From: Flavobacteriales bacterium
GTDB lineage: Bacteria; Bacteroidota; Bacteroidia; Flavobacteriales; UBA7312
Direction of reading: 5' to 3'
NCBI GenBank assembly: GCA_016779995.1
Contig: JADHMO010000006.1
Location: forward strand, 59,492-123,491
DNA length: 64,000 bases
The first letter of the stretch is position 1, and each line of letters begins with the position of its first letter. This document shows, in pieces, positions 52,701 to 60,331 of this stretch. Below the pieces are notes generated by a model that saw only the letters and a list, made by a program, of their open reading frames with translations, was not told the DNA's origin and made no database searches. The position numbers were made by a program, and so were the translations under genes.

Positions 52701-55700
52701 TTACTGGTTGTTTGTTAACGACCCAAATTTCTCACAGCAAATAACTTCAGATTCAATAACTGGTTTATCGGCTGGAACTTATAATTTATCTATTCAAGAT
52801 GCTAATGGTTGTGTGCAATCTATATCTTACGAGATTTCTGAGCCGGAGCCAATTAGTGTTGTTCAAGTTCTAAGCCCAACATCTTGCAATGATGGTGACG
52901 ATGGAGAAGCTCTAATAATTATTTCTGGAGGAACAACCAACTATACTTTGAGTTCAAATACTTCATCTTTATCTTTTACTCAACTTTCTGCTGATACCTT
53001 TATGGTTTCAGGATTGTCAGAAGGCTTATATTTTTATGATATTATTGATGCAAATGGTTGTGATAAGTTAAATAACTCCTTTTATATTTCACACCCATCG
53101 GCAATTGAGGTTGTCAATATTTCATCAACATTAGAAAGTTGTTTAGGTTGGGATGCTACGGCCTCTGTTTCGGTAACAGGAGGTACTACTCCTTATACCT
53201 ATCTTTGGTCTTATGACATTGACTATCAACAACCTGTTCAGTTAGAAAATAATACACTAAACCCTTCAGTTAATAGTCCTAATGTCGAATTCCTTACAGA
53301 AGGTTTTTACTATGTTCACATTTGGGATTTTAACTCTTGCTATACTGTTGATAGTATTTATATTTCGAAAACTAATACACCTACACTTTCATTATTAGGA
53401 ACCGTAGATAACTTATGTTATGGTAATGAAAATGGTCAAATATCATTGACTGCTTCTGGAGGAACTCCATTCTATGAATACTCCTTAAATGGCGGAGTTA
53501 CTTGGCAATACCTATCTACATTTAGCGGTTTGGAGGAAGGTTTTTATAACGCTACTGTTCGAGATTCCTTAGGTTGTAGCGATGAACTAGAAGACATTGA
53601 AATATTAGCTCCTTCTCCTATAAGTGTTAGCGTTGCTGTAGAAGATGTAAGCTGTGTCGGTTCTTCTGATGGTTCGGCATCAGTTGTATTGGTTTCAGGC
53701 GGAACGCCATCAAGTAACGGCTATTCGTACAGTTGGCAAAATGAGAATGGAGTAAATCTTTGGCCAGGTAATTTATCAGCTATCAACCCAACAGTTAATA
53801 ATCTTTTACCAGGTTCATATCAACTAGAAGTAGAAGATAATAACGGTTGTATAATTACATACTCTCCCGTTATTGTAGATGAGCCGTTAGACGTTACCGT
53901 AGATTTATCTGTGTTATCTAGTTATAACGGTAAGGATATTTCTTGTTTCGGTTTTTCTGACGGTATCATTTTAGCTAATGCTGGTGGTGGTGCAGGTTCA
54001 TTTACTTTCAAGTGGTATGTATCTACTCAATCTGATGATATACGAACTAATATTTCTGCTGGATTTGACACCTTATCCTTAGTGCCTCAAGGTGACTATA
54101 CAGTTGTGGTGACTGATTCTAGAGGTTGTACAAACCAAGCTGAAATTTCTTTAACTCACCCCGATGCTATTGATGTTGATTTCGAAGATGTAATCAATAT
54201 TCGTTGTGAGGGTAATAATGATGGTGAAGCTACTGCTACTTTCTCAGGTGGATTAGGTTTTGGAAATTATTCTGTGGTATGGACAAACTCTCAAAATAAT
54301 AATATCTCCCTAATACCTAAAGCAAGTAATTTAAGTGCAGGAACTTATTTTGCTACATACACCGACAATAATGGTTGCGTCGGTAGTGATAGTATAACAA
54401 TTGATTACTCGGAACTTTTTAGCTTAACTAACACAAATGATACTACATCTGTTTCTTGTCTTGGAGCAATTGATGGTTCATTTAACTTCAATGTTGTTGG
54501 CGGTTGGTTGCCTTATACTTACGATTGGAATGACCCTCTAAATCAACATTCAGCAACTGCTGTTGGTTTAGCACCTGGTATGTGGTATACAAACATTATA
54601 ACTGATGGTGAAGGATGTATATTAATTGACTCTGTTTATGTTACTTCACCTGACGACATAGTAGAAATTACAACATATAGTATCGTTGATAACGATTGTT
54701 ATGGTGAAACAAATGGAGCTATTGACCTTGTAGTCTCTGGAGGTACACCAAATTATGATTTTCAATGGTCTGGTCCTAGTACCAATTCGACTAACGAAGA
54801 TGTTTCAAATTTAGCAAAGGGTGTTTATAATGTTGTAATTACAGACGCATTCGGCTGTGAAATAACAGCTACTTATGAAATAGACGGTCCTGACAATCCG
54901 TTATTGATAAATTCAGTAAATACCACCAATGTTAGTTGTAATGGACTTTCTGATGGTACAGCAAGTTTGAATAACCAAATTACCGGTGGTACATCTCCAT
55001 ATGTTAATATAGATTGGGATGGTGAGAATCCTAGTATATTATCAGCAGGAAATTACACTGTGGAGGTTACCGACAACAATGGTTGTAAATCATCATCTTC
55101 ATACACAATATTCGAACCTGATGCATATTCTGTATCTCTCGATGTTGTAAATGAATATTGCGAAGGACAAAATGGAAGTATAGTTGTTCATGCAAGCGGA
55201 GCCACACCATTTAACGATGGATATTACAATTATGAGATCGAACCTATTTCTGGTATTTCTCCAAGTTTAAATTATCAATCATCAGCGATAAATAATGCTA
55301 ATATAGTAGTTGATTTCCCAGCAGATAACGATGTATCTGACACCTTATTTTTACTTTCCATAACTGATGATAATGGTTGTATTTATACGGAAGAAGTTGA
55401 GATTCACCCTGCTAGAGCATTTAACTACAATGCAACAATGAGCATTTGTTATGGTGATAGTATAGTAATTGATGCCAATGGATTTAATGACTATAGTACT
55501 TACTCATGGTCTATTAATCCATTTCAAGAAATAAATTCAGATGAATCTAAATTAGGTTTAGTAGTTACCAATTCATCTACTATTTTTGTGACAGTGAGTG
55601 ATTATGCTTCAGCATGTTCGTTCACTGATGAACTTGATATAGTTGTTCTAAACCCTGTCATTGCTTCTAATGAAGACTTCGGTATTATTAGAGGTGAAAG

Positions 55701-56130
55701 TGCAACACTTACTATAATTGATGGAGAGCCGCCTTATTTGTGGAGTACGACTGAAACAACAAGTGATATAGTAGTTAGCCCTCTTATCACTACTAATTAT
55801 ATAGCTTATGCTTTGGATACTGTCACAGGTTGTATAGGCAATGATACAGTTCGAGTTTTTGTAGGAATGAATGAAGGATTCTCTCCAAATGGTGATGGAT
55901 ATAATGATACTTGGGAAATCAGCTATTTAAATCAATATGAATCATCTAAAATTGAAATATTTAACCGATGGGGTGCTTCATTGTGGTCATCATCATACCC
56001 TAGTATTGAGAATTGGGATGGTAAATTTAATGGTAGTGATTTGCCTGTTGGAACATACTACTATATCATAACATTTGATAGTAGTTTAAATAAAGAACCT
56101 TTAACTGGTCCAGTGACCATTGTAAGATAA
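49789..56130 (+). CDS. Giant SprB-repeat surface protein with gliding-motility-type C-terminal domain
   Basis: This 2113-aa protein has a signal peptide (about residues 1-26, ending QSYAQ). About twenty SprB-type repeats follow, each opening like xCFGxxDGxIxVxxxGG and continuing YxYxW...GxYxVxVxDxxGC, spaced 75-100 residues apart. A final domain has SPNGDGYNDTW, IFNRWG, WDGKFNGSDLPVGTYYY, which is the gliding-motility-associated (type B, CHU_C) T9SS C-terminal domain. It is probably a cell-surface adhesin or filament exported by T9SS and anchored through the SprF-like protein encoded 4 bases downstream. The start is TTG (49789-49791), chosen because it opens the signal peptide. Confidence 0.92.
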   Translation: MKILDKIKVIAIFLVCFSSVLQSYAQCGSFNVIVVQNDLCNSNGIVDVVYSHPYSIEVQFPNFTTATYNSTQDTITLTGLFGGNYTITTQDVNSCSESISLTSNSIATTVFSPTFFTNGYNVNCYGDCNGQIFVNLTNPSELYTIDWYMDSVFGAPFYSSTTATSNSSSQNNLCAGQYVFLFTSESGCQSTRNYTLREPDSLDIQGIASEVVCSSGSSGSVEIDVTGGVGESINNANGNVVDTLDYTFSWTSTNAFTSTDEDIFGLTSGDYTVSVTDANGCTAQKLFSVVDTVAPVTLSLISQDSVKCFGLNDGALEVSASGGRGTLEFSIDNVIWQSSGLFEDLTAGSHDIYARDTNGCIGVGTFVVLTYPEIFFDVLTHDTIFCQDSLANLHVQAYGGNAPYQYVINIPQLTGLFEDLPAADYTIFAEDAFGCLKDTTLSVIEVPFLSVDVESTDLSCFNSADGSIVVTPSSGTTPYDITIGTLDTLTNTSFQVSDFVTGDYNVSVVDAKGCPFDTLIQIAEPDEIVLSFDNVVNSTCFGADNGSIDITHTGGVGELTFSWSKDGLPLAINAVSAVALSPGSYSVFATDETLCVSQTIDTVITEPSLLELSIDSISNPLCFGGSDGYISVSSVGGTLPYSYNWYGDTAVISSDFLSNVSDGVYNVIVTDNNNCSDTILNIALNQPNQMLLVNPIPNVDVACFGASTGQINVEVIGGTGPYNFSSLPNIGNTSTPAPSFFTISDIPSGQYQITVIDSNGCEFGETFEIQQNTEIQAQFSGITPETCNADNGQVTVTASGGVPNYTYDWVQSGQSSSTAILLSGGENKFVKITDSKSCEKDFMVFVPKIAPVEITSINTTDNLCSGDTLGELKVTAFGSAYPFTYTLSGVGNVTSSDTTATFTNLLSNSYTLSVADSNGCTDTQSSVLIEENFVITVEIDPSSTTMLACNGDDNGKIFLNIQGGNPFPGNYYWLFVNDPNFSQQITSDSITGLSAGTYNLSIQDANGCVQSISYEISEPEPISVVQVLSPTSCNDGDDGEALIIISGGTTNYTLSSNTSSLSFTQLSADTFMVSGLSEGLYFYDIIDANGCDKLNNSFYISHPSAIEVVNISSTLESCLGWDATASVSVTGGTTPYTYLWSYDIDYQQPVQLENNTLNPSVNSPNVEFLTEGFYYVHIWDFNSCYTVDSIYISKTNTPTLSLLGTVDNLCYGNENGQISLTASGGTPFYEYSLNGGVTWQYLSTFSGLEEGFYNATVRDSLGCSDELEDIEILAPSPISVSVAVEDVSCVGSSDGSASVVLVSGGTPSSNGYSYSWQNENGVNLWPGNLSAINPTVNNLLPGSYQLEVEDNNGCIITYSPVIVDEPLDVTVDLSVLSSYNGKDISCFGFSDGIILANAGGGAGSFTFKWYVSTQSDDIRTNISAGFDTLSLVPQGDYTVVVTDSRGCTNQAEISLTHPDAIDVDFEDVINIRCEGNNDGEATATFSGGLGFGNYSVVWTNSQNNNISLIPKASNLSAGTYFATYTDNNGCVGSDSITIDYSELFSLTNTNDTTSVSCLGAIDGSFNFNVVGGWLPYTYDWNDPLNQHSATAVGLAPGMWYTNIITDGEGCILIDSVYVTSPDDIVEITTYSIVDNDCYGETNGAIDLVVSGGTPNYDFQWSGPSTNSTNEDVSNLAKGVYNVVITDAFGCEITATYEIDGPDNPLLINSVNTTNVSCNGLSDGTASLNNQITGGTSPYVNIDWDGENPSILSAGNYTVEVTDNNGCKSSSSYTIFEPDAYSVSLDVVNEYCEGQNGSIVVHASGATPFNDGYYNYEIEPISGISPSLNYQSSAINNANIVVDFPADNDVSDTLFLLSITDDNGCIYTEEVEIHPARAFNYNATMSICYGDSIVIDANGFNDYSTYSWSINPFQEINSDESKLGLVVTNSSTIFVTVSDYASACSFTDELDIVVLNPVIASNEDFGIIRGESATLTIIDGEPPYLWSTTETTSDIVVSPLITTNYIAYALDTVTGCIGNDTVRVFVGMNEGFSPNGDGYNDTWEISYLNQYESSKIEIFNRWGASLWSSSYPSIENWDGKFNGSDLPVGTYYYIITFDSSLNKEPLTGPVTIVR

Positions 56131-56134
56131 AAGA

Positions 56135-57037
56135 ATGAAAAAATTCATATTATATTTTGTTTTGCTTGTAATGTGTAACGTGTCGTTCGCACAACAGTTA
56201 CCACAATTTACAAGTTATCAGTTAAGCCCTTTTTTATACAATCCTGCTTTTGCTGGAGTTGATGGGACTACTCAATTGAATGCGGTTATTAGAAACCAGT
56301 GGTCAGGTGTTAGAGAGGCTCCTCAAACCGATGTAATTAGCGGTTATGGTTTATTACGAAACGAAAAAATGGGTCTTGGAGCTACAGCTTTCAAAGATGT
56401 TGCAGGAGCAGATAGCAGAAGAGGGATTACTTTGAGTTACGCCTATCACTTAAGAGTTAAAAATGATATTAGTTTATCATTAGGTTTATCTGCAGGTTTT
56501 TTACAATACAGATTGGATCATACTATCATCAATCCTTATGATGATGGTGACCCTGTTTTTAACTCTCCTGTTTTATCGTCAGTTGTTCCAACAGCTACTT
56601 TTGGGGCATATTTATATGCTGATAATTTTTATGCATCTGTTGCTTTGCCACAGCTTCTATCAAGTACCTTTACAGTAAAAGACGAGTATAATGATTATAG
56701 CTTGATTGAGGGAGGTTTGACAAATCATATATTCGTTGGAGGTGGATACATCAAAGATATTAATGATGCCTTCACAATAGAGCCATCCTTACTATTGATG
56801 TTGTCTTCTCCAGCACCAGCCAGTATAGAGTTAATGACAAAGCTTACCTACAAGGATTTGTTATGGACGGCTTTATCATATCGCTTTAATGATGCTGCTT
56901 GTATGTATATTGGAGTTGATATCGACGAACGTTTTTATGTTGCTTATGCACACGATTTTGTAACTTCTGAACTATCAACAGTAACAAGCGGTACAAATGA
57001 ATTTAAATTAGGCTTTAGATTCAATAAGGCGAAATAA
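56135..57037 (+). CDS. PorP/SprF family outer-membrane protein
   Basis: This 300-aa protein has a signal peptide (CNVSFAQ) and the PorP/SprF pattern: QLPQFTSYQLSPFLYNPAFAG at the mature N-terminus, then RNQWSGVREAPQT, and a beta-barrel ending in a short hydrophilic strand (FKLGFRFNKAK). In Flavobacterium johnsoniae, sprF lies directly after sprB and is needed to secrete SprB; the same order and a 4-base gap here suggest this is the dedicated partner of the giant repeat protein. A weak terminator follows. Confidence 0.92.
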   Translation: MKKFILYFVLLVMCNVSFAQQLPQFTSYQLSPFLYNPAFAGVDGTTQLNAVIRNQWSGVREAPQTDVISGYGLLRNEKMGLGATAFKDVAGADSRRGITLSYAYHLRVKNDISLSLGLSAGFLQYRLDHTIINPYDDGDPVFNSPVLSSVVPTATFGAYLYADNFYASVALPQLLSSTFTVKDEYNDYSLIEGGLTNHIFVGGGYIKDINDAFTIEPSLLLMLSSPAPASIELMTKLTYKDLLWTALSYRFNDAACMYIGVDIDERFYVAYAHDFVTSELSTVTSGTNEFKLGFRFNKAK

Positions 57038-57070
57038 AAAAAAGCCCTCCAGTGTTAATAGAGGACTTTT
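57036..57070 (+). terminator. Terminator after the SprB/SprF pair
   Basis: AAGCCCTC (57042-57049) pairs with GAGGACTT (57061-57068), with one C-A mismatch and an 11-nt loop, followed by a short T run. It is weaker than the other terminators in the window. Confidence 0.6.
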
Positions 57071-57221
57071 AAATTGTCTAACAATAAAGCTAACCAAAAA
57101 CAAATGTTACGACAAGCAAATTTATACGTTTTGTCTTCGTTCGGATTTAATCTACTTTTCTTTTGTTAACATCAAAATGTTAGTTAAGTCGTTTTTTAAC
57201 CTTAAATAACACAATAAAAAA

Positions 57222-58010
57222 ATGGTCTTTATAGCTTATTTTCTAGCATTATTAGTCGGAATTATCCTTGGTTTGTTAGGAAGTGGAGGGTCAATTTTGA
57301 CGGTTCCTATTTTAGTTTATATAATGGGTCTTAAGCCTGTAAGTGCTACGGCTTATTCATTATTTGTTGTAGGAGTGTCTGCTCTAGTCGGTGCTCAAAG
57401 GTTTTTTAAAAGAGGAGAAATCAATTATAAAATAACTCTGTATTTCGCTATTCCCTCTTTATTAGGTGTGTTTGTAAGTAGAAAATGGATACTCCCTAAT
57501 TTATCGGAATCCCTGCATTTTTTTCATTTTTTTTCAATTCAAAAAGATACATTTATATTAGTCTTTTTTGCGATAGTAATGCTTATTGCTGCCCTTTCGA
57601 TGTTATTTTCTTGGAAACTAAATTTTAGGAATAATAATAATCGAGAAAATAACTTCCTATTAATTGCTTTAGATGGTTTAATTGTAGGACTTATAACGGG
57701 TTTTGTTGGTGCAGGAGGTGGGTTTTTAATTATACCTGCTTTATTGCTGCTTACAAATATTAGTATGAAAGATGCGGTAGGAACATCTTTATTAATTGTT
57801 GCTATCAAGTCAATTTTAGGCTTTACTGCAGAATTAAATAATGCTATCGACTGGAATTTATTATTAACTTTTACAGCATTCTCTATTGTAGGAATTTTAA
57901 TTGGTACTTATTTCTCAAAGTTGATAAATGGACGTATTTTAAAGAAATCATTTGGTATTTTTGTATTGTTCATGTCAATAGTTATTCTTGCTAAAGAAAT
58001 GTTCTTTTAA
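57222..58010 (+). CDS. TauE/SafE-family sulfite or organosulfur permease
   Basis: This 262-aa integral membrane protein has about eight transmembrane helices and the two TauE/SafE signature halves: GLLGSGGSILTVPILVY near residue 20 and GFVGAGGGFLIIPALLLL near residue 162. Family members export sulfite, thiosulfate-like or sulfonate compounds. Its position 24 bases before a persulfide dioxygenase-rhodanese fusion indicates that it handles the sulfite or thiosulfate formed there, as in the staphylococcal cst operon. Confidence 0.87.
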   Translation: MVFIAYFLALLVGIILGLLGSGGSILTVPILVYIMGLKPVSATAYSLFVVGVSALVGAQRFFKRGEINYKITLYFAIPSLLGVFVSRKWILPNLSESLHFFHFFSIQKDTFILVFFAIVMLIAALSMLFSWKLNFRNNNNRENNFLLIALDGLIVGLITGFVGAGGGFLIIPALLLLTNISMKDAVGTSLLIVAIKSILGFTAELNNAIDWNLLLTFTAFSIVGILIGTYFSKLINGRILKKSFGIFVLFMSIVILAKEMFF

Positions 58011-58034
58011 AATAATCATTTTTAAAAAAAACTC

Positions 58035-59423
58035 ATGAAAGTAGAACAATTATACACCAAATGTTTGTCTGAAGCGGCTTATTATATTGAGTCTAATGGA
58101 GAGGTTGCAATCATTGACCCTCTTAGAGATATTGATGTATATCTTCAGATGGCTATTGAAAATAATGCCACTATCAAATATATTTTTGAAACACATTTTC
58201 ATGCTGATTTTGTGTCTGGCCACCTTGATTTGGCAAAAAAAACAGGAGCTACAATTGTTTATGGTCCAAACGCTGATGCTAGTTTCGATTATCATAAAGG
58301 CTCTGACGGAGAAGTATTTAATGTCGGTAATGTTTCAATAGAATTACTTCATACTCCCGGTCATACTATGGAATCATCTTGCTTTTTGTTATCTGATGAA
58401 AATGGGAATGAGCATAGTGTTTTTACTGGAGACACCTTGTTTGTTGGTGATGTAGGTAGACCAGACTTAGCTGTTAAATCAGGAGACATTACACAAGAAG
58501 ATTTAGCGGCTATGCTATTCGATTCATTAAGGTCTAAGTTAATGCCTCTTGCTGACCATATTATCGTTTTTCCGGGGCATGGTGCTGGTTCAGCTTGCGG
58601 TAAAAATATCGGCTCTGAAACTTCCTCTACCATAGGAGAGCAAAAGCAGTCTAATTATGCTTTGAAGAATATAAGTAAGGAACAATTTATTGCCGAAGTA
58701 ACAGATGGTTTACTAACACCACCAGCCTACTTTTTTACAGATGTAAAAATGAATAAAATGGGCTATGATGATTTAGATGTGGTGATTGCAAAAAATTTAA
58801 AACCATTAATGTCGTCTGAATTTTCTGAATTATATAAAGATGATGTTGTGATACTTGATAGTCGTTCACCTCAAGATTTTTCGAAAGGATTTATTAAAGG
58901 CTCAATTAATATTGGCTTAAAAGGACAATATGCCCCATGGGTAGGAGCTATTCTTAGTCCAGAATCTCCATTGTTATTAATTGCTGACAAAGGCTTTGAA
59001 CATGAAGCTATTACTCGCCTTGCTCGAGTGGGATATGAAAATGTTATTGGCTTTTTAGATGGTGGCGTAGATTCTTATGAAGGAGATCTTGAAGTCATTA
59101 CTAATAATTCTCCTGAAGAAGCTACTGATAAAATAAATCAAGGGCATAAACACATTCTTGATGTAAGAAAGCCTGGTGAACGTTCTAATGGCTATATTAG
59201 TCAATCTACTCATATAAGATTACAAGAGTTGTCTCAAAAAATAGCTACATTGAATAAAGAAGATAATATTATGGTTTATTGTGCTGGTGGATACCGTTCA
59301 ATGATAGCCTGTTCAATTTTAGCTGCTAACGGTTTTGAGAATATTATTAATATCGAAGGAGGTTATTCAAAATTATCACAACAAGACGTACCTCTAACAT
59401 TAGGAAAATCTTGTTCAAACTAG
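58035..59423 (+). CDS. CstB-like persulfide dioxygenase-rhodanese fusion
   Basis: This 462-aa three-domain protein starts with a metallo-beta-lactamase domain (1-240) with ETHFHADFVSGH, HTPGHTMESSC and the persulfide-dioxygenase signature FTGDTLFVGDVGRPDL. A first rhodanese domain (about 255-355) follows whose catalytic loop reads LIADKGFEH (near residue 318) and lacks Cys, then an active rhodanese (about 370-460) with C416 in VYCAGGYRS. This order (MBL, pseudo-rhodanese, rhodanese) is that of staphylococcal CstB, which turns persulfides into thiosulfate. No SQR, CstA or CstR gene is adjacent. Cytosolic. Confidence 0.87.
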   Translation: MKVEQLYTKCLSEAAYYIESNGEVAIIDPLRDIDVYLQMAIENNATIKYIFETHFHADFVSGHLDLAKKTGATIVYGPNADASFDYHKGSDGEVFNVGNVSIELLHTPGHTMESSCFLLSDENGNEHSVFTGDTLFVGDVGRPDLAVKSGDITQEDLAAMLFDSLRSKLMPLADHIIVFPGHGAGSACGKNIGSETSSTIGEQKQSNYALKNISKEQFIAEVTDGLLTPPAYFFTDVKMNKMGYDDLDVVIAKNLKPLMSSEFSELYKDDVVILDSRSPQDFSKGFIKGSINIGLKGQYAPWVGAILSPESPLLLIADKGFEHEAITRLARVGYENVIGFLDGGVDSYEGDLEVITNNSPEEATDKINQGHKHILDVRKPGERSNGYISQSTHIRLQELSQKIATLNKEDNIMVYCAGGYRSMIACSILAANGFENIINIEGGYSKLSQQDVPLTLGKSCSN

Positions 59424-59428
59424 ACGAA

Positions 59429-59686
59429 ATGGAAAAAGTAAATTTAATTGATGTAAGAACTCCCGATGAGTTCAATGCTGGGAGTGTTCCAAATGCTATT
59501 AATATTCCTCTAAATGAGGTCGTTAACAGACTAGATGAGCTTAAGGAATTACAACCTATGTTAGTTTTTTGTGCTTCTGGTGTACGCTCTCAAAAAGTGA
59601 TAGACTTCTTAATAGCAAATGGGGTTAATCAGGTGGAGAATGGTGGCGGCTGGCTAGATGTAAATGCTAGATTGAACAGCTTATAG
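59429..59686 (+). CDS. Small single-domain rhodanese
   Basis: From MEKVNLIDVRTPDEF the product is 85 aa, a minimal rhodanese with the catalytic Cys in VFCASGVRSQ. It starts 5 bases after the CstB-like gene and is very likely translated from the same mRNA. It probably carries sulfane sulfur to or from the fusion enzyme, comparable to CstA or PspE-like proteins. No signal peptide, so cytosolic. It overlaps the convergent deacetylase by 6 bases. Confidence 0.85.
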   Translation: MEKVNLIDVRTPDEFNAGSVPNAINIPLNEVVNRLDELKELQPMLVFCASGVRSQKVIDFLIANGVNQVENGGGWLDVNARLNSL

Positions 59687-60292
59687 TTTTTCGAATTTAA
59701 AACCTTTCGAACTAAAATAGCTTAGTACTTTAGGCAACACCTCTTTTACATTTTTTGCCGATTTCTCATTTTCATGTAAAACTATAATTGAACCTGATTT
59801 TGTATTATTAATAATGTTATTGTAACATTCTTCTGCAGAGGTTTCCTTGTCAAAGTCCCAACTTAATACATCCCACATTATAATTTTAAAGTATTTTTTT
59901 AAATAATTTATTTGGGAAGGTTTAATTCTTCCATAAGGAGGTCTAAATAAATTGCTGTTAATGAGTTTGTTAGCCTTTTCTATGTCTTGATAATACTCAT
60001 TGTCCTTTGTTTTCCAACCATTGGGATGTGAGTAAGTATGATTTCCAATTTGATGATTTTCTGTAAGACATCTTTTTACTAGCTGAGGATATTTTTCTAC
60101 TTCCGAGCCTAAATAAAAGAAAGTAGCTTTAGCTTGATGTTTTTTTAACTCATCTAATATAAATGGACTTAAGCTATTGCATGGTCCATCATCAAAAGTT
60201 AGGTAAAGTATGTTCTTGTTCCTTTCTTTACTCCATAATAATGAAGGGAAAAGAAGTTGTATTAAAGTAGGTATTTTAATTAGTTTAAGCAT
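59681..60292 (-). CDS. Polysaccharide deacetylase (NodB/CE4 family)
   Basis: This 203-aa protein has the NodB motifs in order: LTFDDGPC (D34, D35; catalytic base and metal Asp), GNHTYSHP (H85, H89; metal ligands), RPPYGR (117-122) and WDVLSWD. It should remove N-acetyl groups from a chitin- or peptidoglycan-like polymer. The N-terminus is mildly hydrophobic but not a clear signal peptide. It lies 39 bases after the DUF2723 gene with a terminator between, so it may depend on read-through or a weak promoter. Confidence 0.88.
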   Translation of the reverse strand: MLKLIKIPTLIQLLFPSLLWSKERNKNILYLTFDDGPCNSLSPFILDELKKHQAKATFFYLGSEVEKYPQLVKRCLTENHQIGNHTYSHPNGWKTKDNEYYQDIEKANKLINSNLFRPPYGRIKPSQINYLKKYFKIIMWDVLSWDFDKETSAEECYNNIINNTKSGSIIVLHENEKSAKNVKEVLPKVLSYFSSKGFKFEKL

Positions 60293-60319
60293 AAAAAAAG
60301 AGAGCCGAAAGGCTCTCTT
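60291..60319 (-). terminator. Terminator after the DUF2723 gene
   Basis: AAGAGAGCC (60298-60306) pairs with GGCTCTCTT (60311-60319): a perfect 9-bp stem with a 4-nt loop (GAAA on plus). In the minus-strand transcript it is followed by a run of seven U. It lies between the DUF2723 stop (60332) and the deacetylase start (60292). Confidence 0.9.
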
Positions 60320-60331
60320 GAAATGATTTTT

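Noticed and set aside
58890..59060. Frameshift or sequencing error destroying the first rhodanese Cys in the CstB-like protein
   Set aside because: The frame is intact across the domain and the same inactive middle rhodanese is known from CstB.
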